8,065 nucleotides of DNA, taken from the NCBI GenBank assembly GCA_020438245.1, contig JAGQUY010000309.1:1-8065 (forward strand). Reading direction: 5' to 3'. This DNA is from Bacteroidota bacterium. GTDB lineage: Bacteria > CLD3 > SB21. The position numbers and the translations under genes were made by a program. The notes beneath the pieces are model-generated. The model ran no database searches and was not told the origin of the DNA. It saw nothing but the letters and a program-made list of their open reading frames with translations. Position 1 is the first letter of the stretch, and every line of letters starts with the position of its first letter. Of the stretch, positions 1 through 5,860 are shown piece after piece.

Positions 1-506
1 TGATTGAGCAGGCTCGGTTTCGAAACGCGCATCTGGATAATCTCGCATTTGAGCGGCTGACGGAAAAGAAACTGCCCTTCCCGGACTCATCCTTTGACAT
101 TGTCACATCGGTTCTTTCGATGAGATACATGCATTGGGAGGCTATGTTTGCGGAAATTGCAAGAGTTCTGAAGAGTTCAGGTTGGTTTTTGATGGTGGAC
201 ATGGTTTCCTTCTCTAATCGCATTCATCATGTGCCTCGAGTTGTATTTGATCATATTGGAAGCCAATTCCGGGCTCTTCTCCGTCCGCGCTTCAGACAAT
301 CCCTGAAAACGCTCGTTTCTCTTCCGCAGTGGAAACAGATGCTTGATAAACATCCTCCTCGTCTTTTTGAAGAATACGAGCGATTTCTGTACGATCGCTT
401 TCCCAATGGCCGACTGTCCGTGCTCAGCAGGGGATGGGGGACTCTGGTAATTGGATTCGAGTCATCTTTGCCGAATATGAAAAGGCGTATCGATGAGAGT
501 AAATGA
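1..506 (+). CDS. SAM-dependent methyltransferase, class I (5' end outside window)
   Basis: This is the C-terminal part of a class I (Methyltransf_11-like) methyltransferase. The frame is open from base 3 with no start signal, so the gene begins upstream and the glycine-rich SAM-binding motif I (DxGxGxG) is not in the window. What is visible is the typical later half of the fold: LPFPDSSFDIVTS, where the acidic PFPDxSFD segment precedes strand 4, then an EIARVLKSSGWFLMVDMV segment matching the usual 'E..RVLKPGG.l...d' strand 5. A basic C-terminal region (RALLRPRFRQSLK, then FEEYERFLYDRFPNG) probably forms the substrate side, but the substrate cannot be read from it. The last 14 bases overlap the next gene, which suggests translational coupling. 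Given the downstream racemase and sugar-phosphate transferase, a role in modifying a glycan or glycan precursor is possible; this is inference from context only. Confidence 0.85.
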   Translation, partial: IEQARFRNAHLDNLAFERLTEKKLPFPDSSFDIVTSVLSMRYMHWEAMFAEIARVLKSSGWFLMVDMVSFSNRIHHVPRVVFDHIGSQFRALLRPRFRQSLKTLVSLPQWKQMLDKHPPRLFEEYERFLYDRFPNGRLSVLSRGWGTLVIGFESSLPNMKRRIDESK

Positions 507-1296
507 ACCGACAAGATGGCCGAAATTGGCTATTATGGATTGGGGCATCGGGGGACTGACCTTTTTCAAATTATTCAAAGAAGTGCTTCCGGCCATTCCT
601 GTTGTTTATTTTTCCGATTCCGGTGAACGTCCCTACGGGAAACAGGTGAGATCGGATCTCGAGAAACGCCTGGTCAATATCGCCCACTTTCTTTCGAATC
701 ACGGGGTCACGATGCTTGTTGTTGCATGCAATGCAATGAGTTCGGTCCTTTCGGAAAAACTCAGGTCGAGGATTCCTGCACACTTCGATCTCGTCGGGGT
801 AATTGATCCAACGGTAGACTACTTGAGAAGCCAAAAAGGGGTTCGCCGCGTAGGTGTTGTTGGCGGTACGTACACAGTTCGGTCAGGAGTCTATAGAAAG
901 CCGTTTATTGGGTCTGGAATCATGGTCAGGCAAAAGATCACCCAACCTCTTTCTGCCCTGATCGAAGCAGGTGATCTGAACTCGCCCCAATTGTGTAAAA
1001 TCATGGCGTCGATTCTGCAGTGTCTGAAAGATGTGGACTGCCTGGTACTTGCTTGCACGCATTACACTGCCATAGCTGAGCGTTTTCAGGCTTTGCTACC
1101 GGGTATTGAGATGGTCGATCCGTGCAAAAAGACCTTAAATCATGTACTCCAAGGCACTATTCCCGTCGGCGGCGGACAGGATTTATTTCTGACCACAGGC
1201 GATTCAATCAAGAGTCGGGCGGCGGCTAAAAAAGTATTTGGGTTGAAAACGGCAACTTTTCGACCCGTTGTAGTCGATCACGTGAAAATTGGGTAA
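493..1296 (+). CDS. MurI-like Asp/Glu racemase family protein with altered substrate pocket
   Basis: This 267-residue protein has the length and layout of glutamate racemase (MurI), the cytoplasmic enzyme making D-glutamate for peptidoglycan. Both catalytic cysteines are present: Cys79 in VVACNA and Cys188 in LACTHY, with His190 following. The PYG loop (47-49) and the GxGGL turn (18-22) are kept. Two positions differ from classical MurI. The N-terminal D-S-G motif reads Asp16-Trp17-Gly18, and ACNT reads Cys79-Asn80-Ala81, so the Ser and Thr that normally contact the substrate are missing. The bases at both sites were re-read and are unambiguous. It may be the cell's MurI in a divergent form, or a paralogue acting on another amino acid or in a glycan pathway. 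The ATG at 493 is preceded by AAAGG at 481-485 with 7-base spacing. A later ATG at 535 would put Asp16 at residue 2, which is less likely. The gene overlaps the methyltransferase by 14 bases. Confidence 0.85.
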   Translation: MRVNEPTRWPKLAIMDWGIGGLTFFKLFKEVLPAIPVVYFSDSGERPYGKQVRSDLEKRLVNIAHFLSNHGVTMLVVACNAMSSVLSEKLRSRIPAHFDLVGVIDPTVDYLRSQKGVRRVGVVGGTYTVRSGVYRKPFIGSGIMVRQKITQPLSALIEAGDLNSPQLCKIMASILQCLKDVDCLVLACTHYTAIAERFQALLPGIEMVDPCKKTLNHVLQGTIPVGGGQDLFLTTGDSIKSRAAAKKVFGLKTATFRPVVVDHVKIG

Positions 1297-1305
1297 AATT
1301 AGAAC

Positions 1306-1947
1306 ATGAAGAAGAGGCGTGATTTCATGATCCGACTGATGGATCTGTCGATATCGGGCTGCGCGATTCTGTTTTTGTGGCCAATTATGATCGCTGTCGT
1401 GGTTCTTTCAGGGGTTTTCATCGGTCTTCCCCCAATTTTTGTCTCCGAGCGACGAGGATTGAACGGGACTGTCTTCCGTCATATGAAAATTCGCTCCATG
1501 TTGGCAGGCCCTCAGAGAGGCCGCGTCTTTTTTGAACTTGATCGCATAAACTGGTTCGGCCGATTTCTCAGAAGTTCCCACTTGGACGAAACGCCGGATC
1601 TGTTGCATATTCTGGCAGGCCAAATGAGCCTTGTGGGGCCAAGACCACTGCTGCTGAAGGCACTGGAGCCGGTTGACGGAAGTGTTCGCCAAACGGTCAA
1701 ACCCGGGTGGACGGGTCCGGCGCAACTGTGGCTGCTTCGAAGAGGACTCTTGAGCAAAGAACTGCAGATCCGCCTTGATAATCACTACGTTCGTCGCCGA
1801 TCGCCGATGTATAACTGCAGAATACTGGCCGCGACGGTCCGATATTTCTTTTTCGGCGCCCGGCTGAACCTGTCCCCCTCTGCCACCCCGGATCGAATTA
1901 CTTATCAGAACAACGGCTTCGAATACCTACCAAAAAACCAATCCTGA
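1306..1947 (+). CDS. Monotopic phosphoglycosyl transferase (bacterial sugar transferase, PglC/WcaJ C-domain type)
   Basis: Proteins of this family (PF02397) move a sugar-1-phosphate from a UDP-sugar onto undecaprenyl phosphate at the inner membrane, the first membrane step of capsule, O-antigen or exopolysaccharide assembly. At 213 residues this is the short, catalytic-domain-only form. Visible hallmarks, in order, are an N-terminal RLMDL then a hydrophobic re-entrant helix (about 16-45) broken at Pro26, the ERRGLNGTVFRHMKIRSM block (48-65), the catalytic Asp94-Glu95 dyad in SHLDETPDLL, MSLVGPRPLL (107-116), and KPGWTGPAQLW near 136. The residue before Pro26 is Trp, where Ser is usual. The ATG at 1306 has little Shine-Dalgarno. 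The ATG at 1327 (Met8) follows AGAGG by about 10 bases and gives the usual family start (M-x-R-L-x-D-L), so it is a credible alternative. The sugar cannot be predicted from the sequence. Confidence 0.93.
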   Translation: MKKRRDFMIRLMDLSISGCAILFLWPIMIAVVVLSGVFIGLPPIFVSERRGLNGTVFRHMKIRSMLAGPQRGRVFFELDRINWFGRFLRSSHLDETPDLLHILAGQMSLVGPRPLLLKALEPVDGSVRQTVKPGWTGPAQLWLLRRGLLSKELQIRLDNHYVRRRSPMYNCRILAATVRYFFFGARLNLSPSATPDRITYQNNGFEYLPKNQS

Positions 1948-1992
1948 CAGCCCTTTACAGCCCCAACGGGTCGTACTGATCTCCAAAAAGCC

Positions 1993-2021
1993 TTGCAACA
2001 GTGTTGGGCGCATGTTATGTT
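1993..2021 (+). promoter_or_regulatory. Candidate sigma70-type promoter for rlmN
   Basis: TTGCAA (1993-1998) and TATGTT (2016-2021) are separated by 17 bases; each matches the consensus at 4 of 6 positions. Transcription would begin close to 2028, the internal ATG of rlmN, giving a very short or absent leader. It lies partly inside the GTG-start version of the rlmN reading frame. Only sequence similarity supports it. Confidence 0.25.
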
Positions 2022-3107
2022 AGGTTTATGGTTGACTCCCAAAAGACACAACTTGTGGAAGTAGATTCGGAAGAGAGTAACCTCTACGGGTTTTCCTTGG
2101 CAGAAATGGAACATTTCTTCCGGAAATTAGGCGAAAAACCCTTTCGGGCGAAACAGCTATTTCAGTGGATATATAAGTACGGGGTTGATGATTTTGAAGA
2201 AATGACGGATTTTTCCAAATCGTTGAGGATAAAACTGAATTCCACAGCAAAACTCGTTCGCCCCAATTTCTGCGGGAGGCAATCTTCGACGGAATCGGAA
2301 GAACGAACAACTCAAAAGTTATTGTTTCAGCTCTCGGACGGGCAAAAAATCGAAACGGTCTATATACCGGATGATGCCCGCCGAACGGTCTGTGTGTCAA
2401 CGCAGGCAGGTTGTGCGGTTGGTTGCACCTTTTGTGCGACCGGATGGATGGGGTTTAAGCGGAATCTGACGGTTGGTGAAATAGTAGGTCAACTGGGTTA
2501 TGTCTTGAAGAAGGTCGATCCAACGATTTCCAATATAGTTTTCATGGGAATGGGTGAACCCTTTCTGAATTATGAAAACGTCATTCGCGCTGCACAAATT
2601 TTTTCGTCCGAGTCCGGCATGAGCATCGCAGCAAAGCATATTACCATTTCCACTTCGGGTATCATTCCAAGGATTTATCAATATGCTGATGATGGGCATT
2701 CGTTTAATTTGGCCATCAGCCTCAATGCTACGACGTCTGAAAGTCGCCGGAGCGTCATGCCGATAACGTCGAAATACAGCATGGAGGAACTCCTGAAGGC
2801 GGCCGACTACTACATCCGATCTCGCAGGAGGACTCATTTGACGTTGGAATATGTTCTCTTAGCGGGCGTTAATGATAGCGATGAAGATGCTCGTCGGCTG
2901 AAGAAGATGGTTTCAGAACTTGGACGCTGCAAACTGAACGTTATTCCGTACAACCCGATAGAGGGGCCAAGCCTCAAAAGGCCGTCGGAGGATCGGATCA
3001 ATGCATTTTTGAGAAAAGTGTCAACTATTCAAAGCCCGCTGACGCTCAGACGCAGTCGGGGACAAGATATCGCAGCGGCCTGCGGACAATTGGCCGTTCA
3101 AAATTAA
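2001..3107 (+). CDS. rlmN: Dual-specificity RNA methyltransferase RlmN (23S rRNA A2503-C2 / tRNA A37-C2)
   Basis: RlmN is a cytoplasmic radical-SAM enzyme that methylates C2 of A2503 in 23S rRNA and of A37 in some tRNAs, supporting ribosome accuracy. Every family hallmark is readable. An N-terminal accessory domain contains KPFRAKQLFQWIY (46-58). The [4Fe-4S] motif CxxxCxxC is at Cys138, Cys142 and Cys145 (QAGCAVGCTFCATG). Cys131 (RTVCVS) and Cys361 (AACGQL) are the two cysteines used in the methyl-transfer mechanism. GMGEP lies at 183-187 and the STSG strand at 217-220. The length of 368 fits the family. The longest frame starts at GTG 2001, but ATG 2028 (Met10) gives 359 residues and is preceded by TTAGG at close range. 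The residues before it are not family-like, so 2028 is probably the true start. The next gene's ribosome-binding site overlaps the rlmN stop codon. Confidence 0.96.
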   Translation: MLGACYVRFMVDSQKTQLVEVDSEESNLYGFSLAEMEHFFRKLGEKPFRAKQLFQWIYKYGVDDFEEMTDFSKSLRIKLNSTAKLVRPNFCGRQSSTESEERTTQKLLFQLSDGQKIETVYIPDDARRTVCVSTQAGCAVGCTFCATGWMGFKRNLTVGEIVGQLGYVLKKVDPTISNIVFMGMGEPFLNYENVIRAAQIFSSESGMSIAAKHITISTSGIIPRIYQYADDGHSFNLAISLNATTSESRRSVMPITSKYSMEELLKAADYYIRSRRRTHLTLEYVLLAGVNDSDEDARRLKKMVSELGRCKLNVIPYNPIEGPSLKRPSEDRINAFLRKVSTIQSPLTLRRSRGQDIAAACGQLAVQN

Positions 3108-3113
3108 AGGAGG
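3107..3113 (+). promoter_or_regulatory. Strong Shine-Dalgarno site of the DUF5678-like gene
   Basis: AAGGAGG is a full anti-Shine-Dalgarno match located 4 bases before the ATG at 3118. Its first base is the last base of the rlmN stop codon, so ribosomes finishing rlmN are placed on the next start. It is the strongest ribosome-binding site in the window. Confidence 0.8.
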
Positions 3114-3117
3114 CGGC

Positions 3118-3366
3118 ATGACATCAAAAACTCACCTCTCCAAAAGAGGGCCGAAGACGCCCGAACACCTAAATGACCAGGATTGGCTCAGGGCTAATTC
3201 GCCACGGATTACCCAACGGTATGCCAAGCAGTGGATCGCAGTCTATCATCACTCCATTATTGCCAGTGGGCGGAATCCAGAAATGGTTCACCAAAACGCC
3301 AAGCTGATAACGGGGGATAAACCTTTTATGATGAAGCATATTGAAAAAGGAATTGTCATCCTCTAA
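3118..3366 (+). CDS. Small DUF5678-like protein of unknown function
   Basis: This 82-residue soluble protein has no signal peptide or membrane segment. Its centre (about residues 23-80) fits the pattern I know from DUF5678: a tryptophan start (WLRANSPRITQRY), then KQWIAVYHHSIIASGRNPEMV (a WIAV...vvasG strand-turn-helix), a helix with NAKLITGDKP, and a final beta strand HIEKGIVIL. No function is established for that domain to my knowledge, so none is assigned. The first 20 residues are basic and polar (KTHLSKRGPKTPEH) and look disordered. A textbook AAGGAGG (3107-3113) sits 4 bases before the ATG and overlaps the final base of the rlmN stop, so the protein is probably translated by coupling with rlmN, and well. 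The strong ribosome-binding site and clean boundaries argue that it is a real gene. Confidence 0.8.
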   Translation: MTSKTHLSKRGPKTPEHLNDQDWLRANSPRITQRYAKQWIAVYHHSIIASGRNPEMVHQNAKLITGDKPFMMKHIEKGIVIL

Positions 3367-3369
3367 GAA
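3341..3369 (+). promoter_or_regulatory. Weak candidate promoter before dsbD
   Basis: TTGAAA (3341-3346, 5 of 6 matches to the -35 consensus) is followed after 17 bases by TAAGAA (3364-3369, only 3 of 6). It overlaps the end of the DUF5678-like gene and would start transcription about 36 bases before dsbD. The poor -10 box makes this tentative; dsbD may instead be read through from rlmN. Confidence 0.18.
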
Positions 3370-3411
3370 CCCGGAACCGGTCACGAGTCGCACCCAGAAA
3401 CTGAAAAGTAC

Positions 3412-5322
3412 ATGAATCGAACGATCCTTCTATTACTACTGCTTAGCCATTCCGTTTTAAGCCAAAAATCAGTTGTTCATCTTGAAGTTGGCGAATCACC
3501 CGTGTCGGAATCCCGCTTTGATCTTATTGTTGAGGTCACGGTCGAAAAGGATTTTCACCTATATGGTACTGAGGCTGTAGAGGGACCGGTGCCAACGGAC
3601 GTAAAAATTGATATGCCCTCCTCTATGAGTCCAGCGGGGTCCATGGTTGTTCCGAGCGGCCGAAAGCATTTCGATCAGGGCTTCAATGTCGAGGTCACGT
3701 GGCTCTCCGGCGTATTGCAGTTCAAACAACCGATAGCAATACTTGGGAGAGTGGATGCCAATGACAGTCTCGTTGTAACTTTCCAGTATCAGGCCTGCAC
3801 AGAGACGTTTTGCCTCCCCCCGAAGACCATCACAAAAAAATACGGGGTCTCCGCCAAAATAGTCGAAGCCGGTTCCGGCAAACCAGTAGTGACGCCCCGT
3901 TCTGAATCCGAAGGTAAGAGCGTAACAGGATCGAAAGAGGTCTCCCTGAGTGATCGTATCGATTCATATGAGAATCTCCGCAAAGAGTCATTGGCGTCTT
4001 TCATCGGCTTGGCATTACTTACCGGCTTCCTTGCTCTGCTGACTCCCTGCGTCTTTCCCATGATACCGATTACCGTTTCCTATTTTACAAAGCACTCGGC
4101 AACCACGAGGGTCAAAGCGATACGTCAATCCCTGATATACATTTTCGGTATCGTTGTATCCTTCACACTGTTTGGTTGGGTCATGTCCCTTATTGTTGGT
4201 GCGGCAGGTGCTCAAAATTTTGCCGCAAATGTGTGGGTCAACCTTGGAATCGGAGCACTTTTTGTTCTATTTGCCCTAAGTCTTTTCGGTGTTTTCGAAA
4301 TCCGATTACCGTCGTTCATTGTCAACTATTCTCAGAAGCACAGCGATACCGGTAGAACAGTCGGAACGCTGTTTGCAGGCGTAACGTTCACGTTGGTCTC
4401 CTTCACCTGCACCGTTCAGTTTTTGGGATTACTGATGGTGGCTTCCGCCCAAGGGGAGTGGTTCCTTCCCGTCATTGGAATGCTGTTCTTCGCCCTCGCT
4501 TTCGCGTCACCGTTCTTTTTCCTTTCGCTATTTCCGCAGGTTCTTGCCAATATGCCGAAAAGCGGATCTTGGTTGCATGCAACCAAGATTGTCATGGCTT
4601 TTGTCGAAGTTGCCGCGGCATTCAAATTTTTCAGCAATGTGGATCTTGTGTGGGACCTGGAGCTTCTAACCCGGCAGGCACTTCTTTCGATTTGGATTGT
4701 TCTTTTTGGCATCAGCGGCTTCTATTTATTGGGCAAGATTCGATTTTCCGCCGATGACGACGTCGATAAAATAGGAGCCGGGCGGACCACCGCTGGAATA
4801 TTCTTTCTTTCGGTGACAATATATCTTATTCCGGGACTTTTTGGGCATCCCCTGCAAGCAGATCTGGATTCTTATCTGCCGCCGGCCGAGTATGGAGCTG
4901 TCAAGATTATGCGAGACGGTGAAGCGGATGAAAAAACGGTCTGGATAGAAGACTATCAGGAGGGACTTGCAAAGTCTAGGGAGATGGGGAAACCCATGTT
5001 TATCGATTTTACGGGCAAGACGTGCACGAATTGTCGTCTTATGGAAAAAACTATGTTCGTTCGATCGGATGTGTCTGAGATGTTTGAGGACATGGTTCTG
5101 GTTCGGTTATGGACAGATTTTGGTGATCAAATGGAAAAGAACCAGGAAATTCAGCAGCGGCTCGTCGGCAGCGTTGCATTGCCATACTACGTTATCATGG
5201 ACAGTCACGAACACGTCCATGCGAAATTTGGCGGGTTGGAGCGGGATCCGGAAATTTTCAAGGCCTTCTTGAGTGCCGGACTTTCCAAGGATAAAGCGGA
5301 ATCTTTGAACGGCTTAAGATAG
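3412..5322 (+). CDS. dsbD: Thiol:disulfide interchange protein DsbD (protein-disulfide reductase)
   Basis: DsbD carries electrons from cytoplasmic thioredoxin across the inner membrane to periplasmic thiol proteins involved in disulfide isomerisation and cytochrome c maturation. The 636 residues show all three modules. A signal peptide (MNRTILLLLLLSHSVLS, likely cut before Gln18) leads into the periplasmic alpha domain with the cysteine pair Cys129-x4-Cys134 (CTETFCLPP). A multi-pass membrane domain (about 193-475) follows, with redox cysteines Cys213 in LLTPCVFPMIP and Cys333 in SFTCTVQFLG. A C-terminal thioredoxin-like gamma domain (about 510-630) carries Cys538-T-N-Cys541 in DFTGKTCTNCRLM. 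The second membrane cysteine lacks the nearby Pro usual in relatives. The start has only a weak ribosome-binding site. The stop overlaps the AGGAG of the downstream lipoprotein thioredoxin gene, so the two form a redox operon. A perfect 24-base palindrome lies inside the gene at 4566-4589. Confidence 0.95.
   Translation: MNRTILLLLLLSHSVLSQKSVVHLEVGESPVSESRFDLIVEVTVEKDFHLYGTEAVEGPVPTDVKIDMPSSMSPAGSMVVPSGRKHFDQGFNVEVTWLSGVLQFKQPIAILGRVDANDSLVVTFQYQACTETFCLPPKTITKKYGVSAKIVEAGSGKPVVTPRSESEGKSVTGSKEVSLSDRIDSYENLRKESLASFIGLALLTGFLALLTPCVFPMIPITVSYFTKHSATTRVKAIRQSLIYIFGIVVSFTLFGWVMSLIVGAAGAQNFAANVWVNLGIGALFVLFALSLFGVFEIRLPSFIVNYSQKHSDTGRTVGTLFAGVTFTLVSFTCTVQFLGLLMVASAQGEWFLPVIGMLFFALAFASPFFFLSLFPQVLANMPKSGSWLHATKIVMAFVEVAAAFKFFSNVDLVWDLELLTRQALLSIWIVLFGISGFYLLGKIRFSADDDVDKIGAGRTTAGIFFLSVTIYLIPGLFGHPLQADLDSYLPPAEYGAVKIMRDGEADEKTVWIEDYQEGLAKSREMGKPMFIDFTGKTCTNCRLMEKTMFVRSDVSEMFEDMVLVRLWTDFGDQMEKNQEIQQRLVGSVALPYYVIMDSHEHVHAKFGGLERDPEIFKAFLSAGLSKDKAESLNGLR
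4566..4589. repeat. Perfect 24-base palindrome inside dsbD
   Basis: The 12-base arm ATCTTGGTTGCA (4566-4577) is followed directly by its exact reverse complement (4578-4589), with no spacer or mismatch. It encodes part of SGSWLHATKIV in the membrane domain, a segment that looks normal for the family. As RNA the two arms could pair, but without a loop the innermost pairs would open. No T tract follows, so it is not an intrinsic terminator. Its function is unknown. Confidence 0.95.
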
Positions 5323-5327
5323 GAGCG

Positions 5328-5801
5328 ATGGTGATCAAGAGATACATGGCGGGAGCCGTCTTGGTGCTGATGGCAGCATGCGGTCAAAAGATCAAGGATG
5401 ATGGAATTGATTTTACTATCGTTGATCTGGAGGGCCAATCCCAGACATTTTCACAATTTCGTGGCAAAACCGTTCTATTGAACGTCTGGGCCACTTGGTG
5501 TGCCCCGTGTATAAAAGAAATCCCGGATCTTCAGGATTTGCATAGCAATCTGCAGGAGCAACGGGTTGTTATTCTGGGCGTTCTATTGGATTCCAAAAGT
5601 CCGGAAGCCGCGAAACCGATGGTCGAAAAGTTGGCTATTTCGTATCCGACGTGGTATGGAGACGACGATTTTGCAAGACAATTTCAAATAGCCGTTTTCC
5701 CGACTACATTTATTATCGACTCAACCGGAAAAGTAGTAGGGCGGTTTGACCACGCGATGGGCAAAGCGGAATTTGAACGAGCATTGGAAAAAGCAATGTA
5801 G
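5328..5801 (+). CDS. TlpA/ResA-like thioredoxin-fold lipoprotein
   Basis: This is a membrane-anchored extracytoplasmic thiol-disulfide oxidoreductase. The N-terminus (VIKRYMAGAVLVLMAAC) is a lipoprotein signal with Cys18 as the lipidation site, and Gly19 follows it. The thioredoxin-like domain spans roughly 27-157. It has the active site WATWCAPC with Cys58 and Cys61, Glu64 in IKEIP (the buried acidic residue position known from ResA), and the cis-proline Pro125 in FPTTFIID. Family members reduce apocytochrome c cysteines or other periplasmic thiols. It starts 5 bases after dsbD, which is its likely electron donor. AGGAG at 5321-5325 is only 2 bases before ATG 5328, so the neighbouring GTG at 5331 (5 bases away) may be the real start; the difference is one residue. 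Transcription ends at the terminator that follows. Its specific substrate is not evident. Confidence 0.93.
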   Translation: MVIKRYMAGAVLVLMAACGQKIKDDGIDFTIVDLEGQSQTFSQFRGKTVLLNVWATWCAPCIKEIPDLQDLHSNLQEQRVVILGVLLDSKSPEAAKPMVEKLAISYPTWYGDDDFARQFQIAVFPTTFIIDSTGKVVGRFDHAMGKAEFERALEKAM

Positions 5802-5827
5802 AGTTTTGATGAAACAGAGCGTGTCAT

Positions 5828-5860
5828 ATCGGCTGGCCACGGTGGTCAGCCGATTTTTTT
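5828..5860 (+). terminator. Intrinsic terminator after the dsbD operon
   Basis: CGGCTGGCCA (5830-5839), the loop CGG (5840-5842) and TGGTCAGCCG (5843-5852) form a 10-bp stem with one G-T pair, extendable by two A/T pairs at the base. Seven T residues follow (5854-5860). This is a textbook rho-independent terminator for rightward transcription. The T run overlaps the dapD stop codon (5859-5861). Read leftward, the same hairpin lacks a downstream T tract, so it should be weak for dapD. Confidence 0.92.

Noticed and set aside
1408..1785. A 125-codon - strand open frame inside the sugar transferase gene
   Set aside because: It lies opposite the catalytic Asp-Glu region of a clear family member and shows no motifs of its own.
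1948..2000. Short repeat CAGCCC-TTTA-CAGCCC after the sugar transferase gene
   Set aside because: It is only 6 bases per copy, has no hairpin with a T tract and no recognisable element.
2397..2837. A 146-codon - strand open frame inside rlmN
   Set aside because: It lies opposite the conserved radical-SAM core of rlmN, and its composition is typical of an antisense shadow.
3367..3411. GC-rich stretch with GGAACCGGT before dsbD, considered as a terminator
   Set aside because: The symmetry is very short and no T tract follows, so it cannot be supported as an intrinsic terminator.
4458..4757. Overlapping + strand frame within dsbD and a matching - strand frame sharing the string LVACNQD
   Set aside because: The shared string is produced by the 24-base palindrome being read on both strands. 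Neither frame looks like a protein-coding gene.
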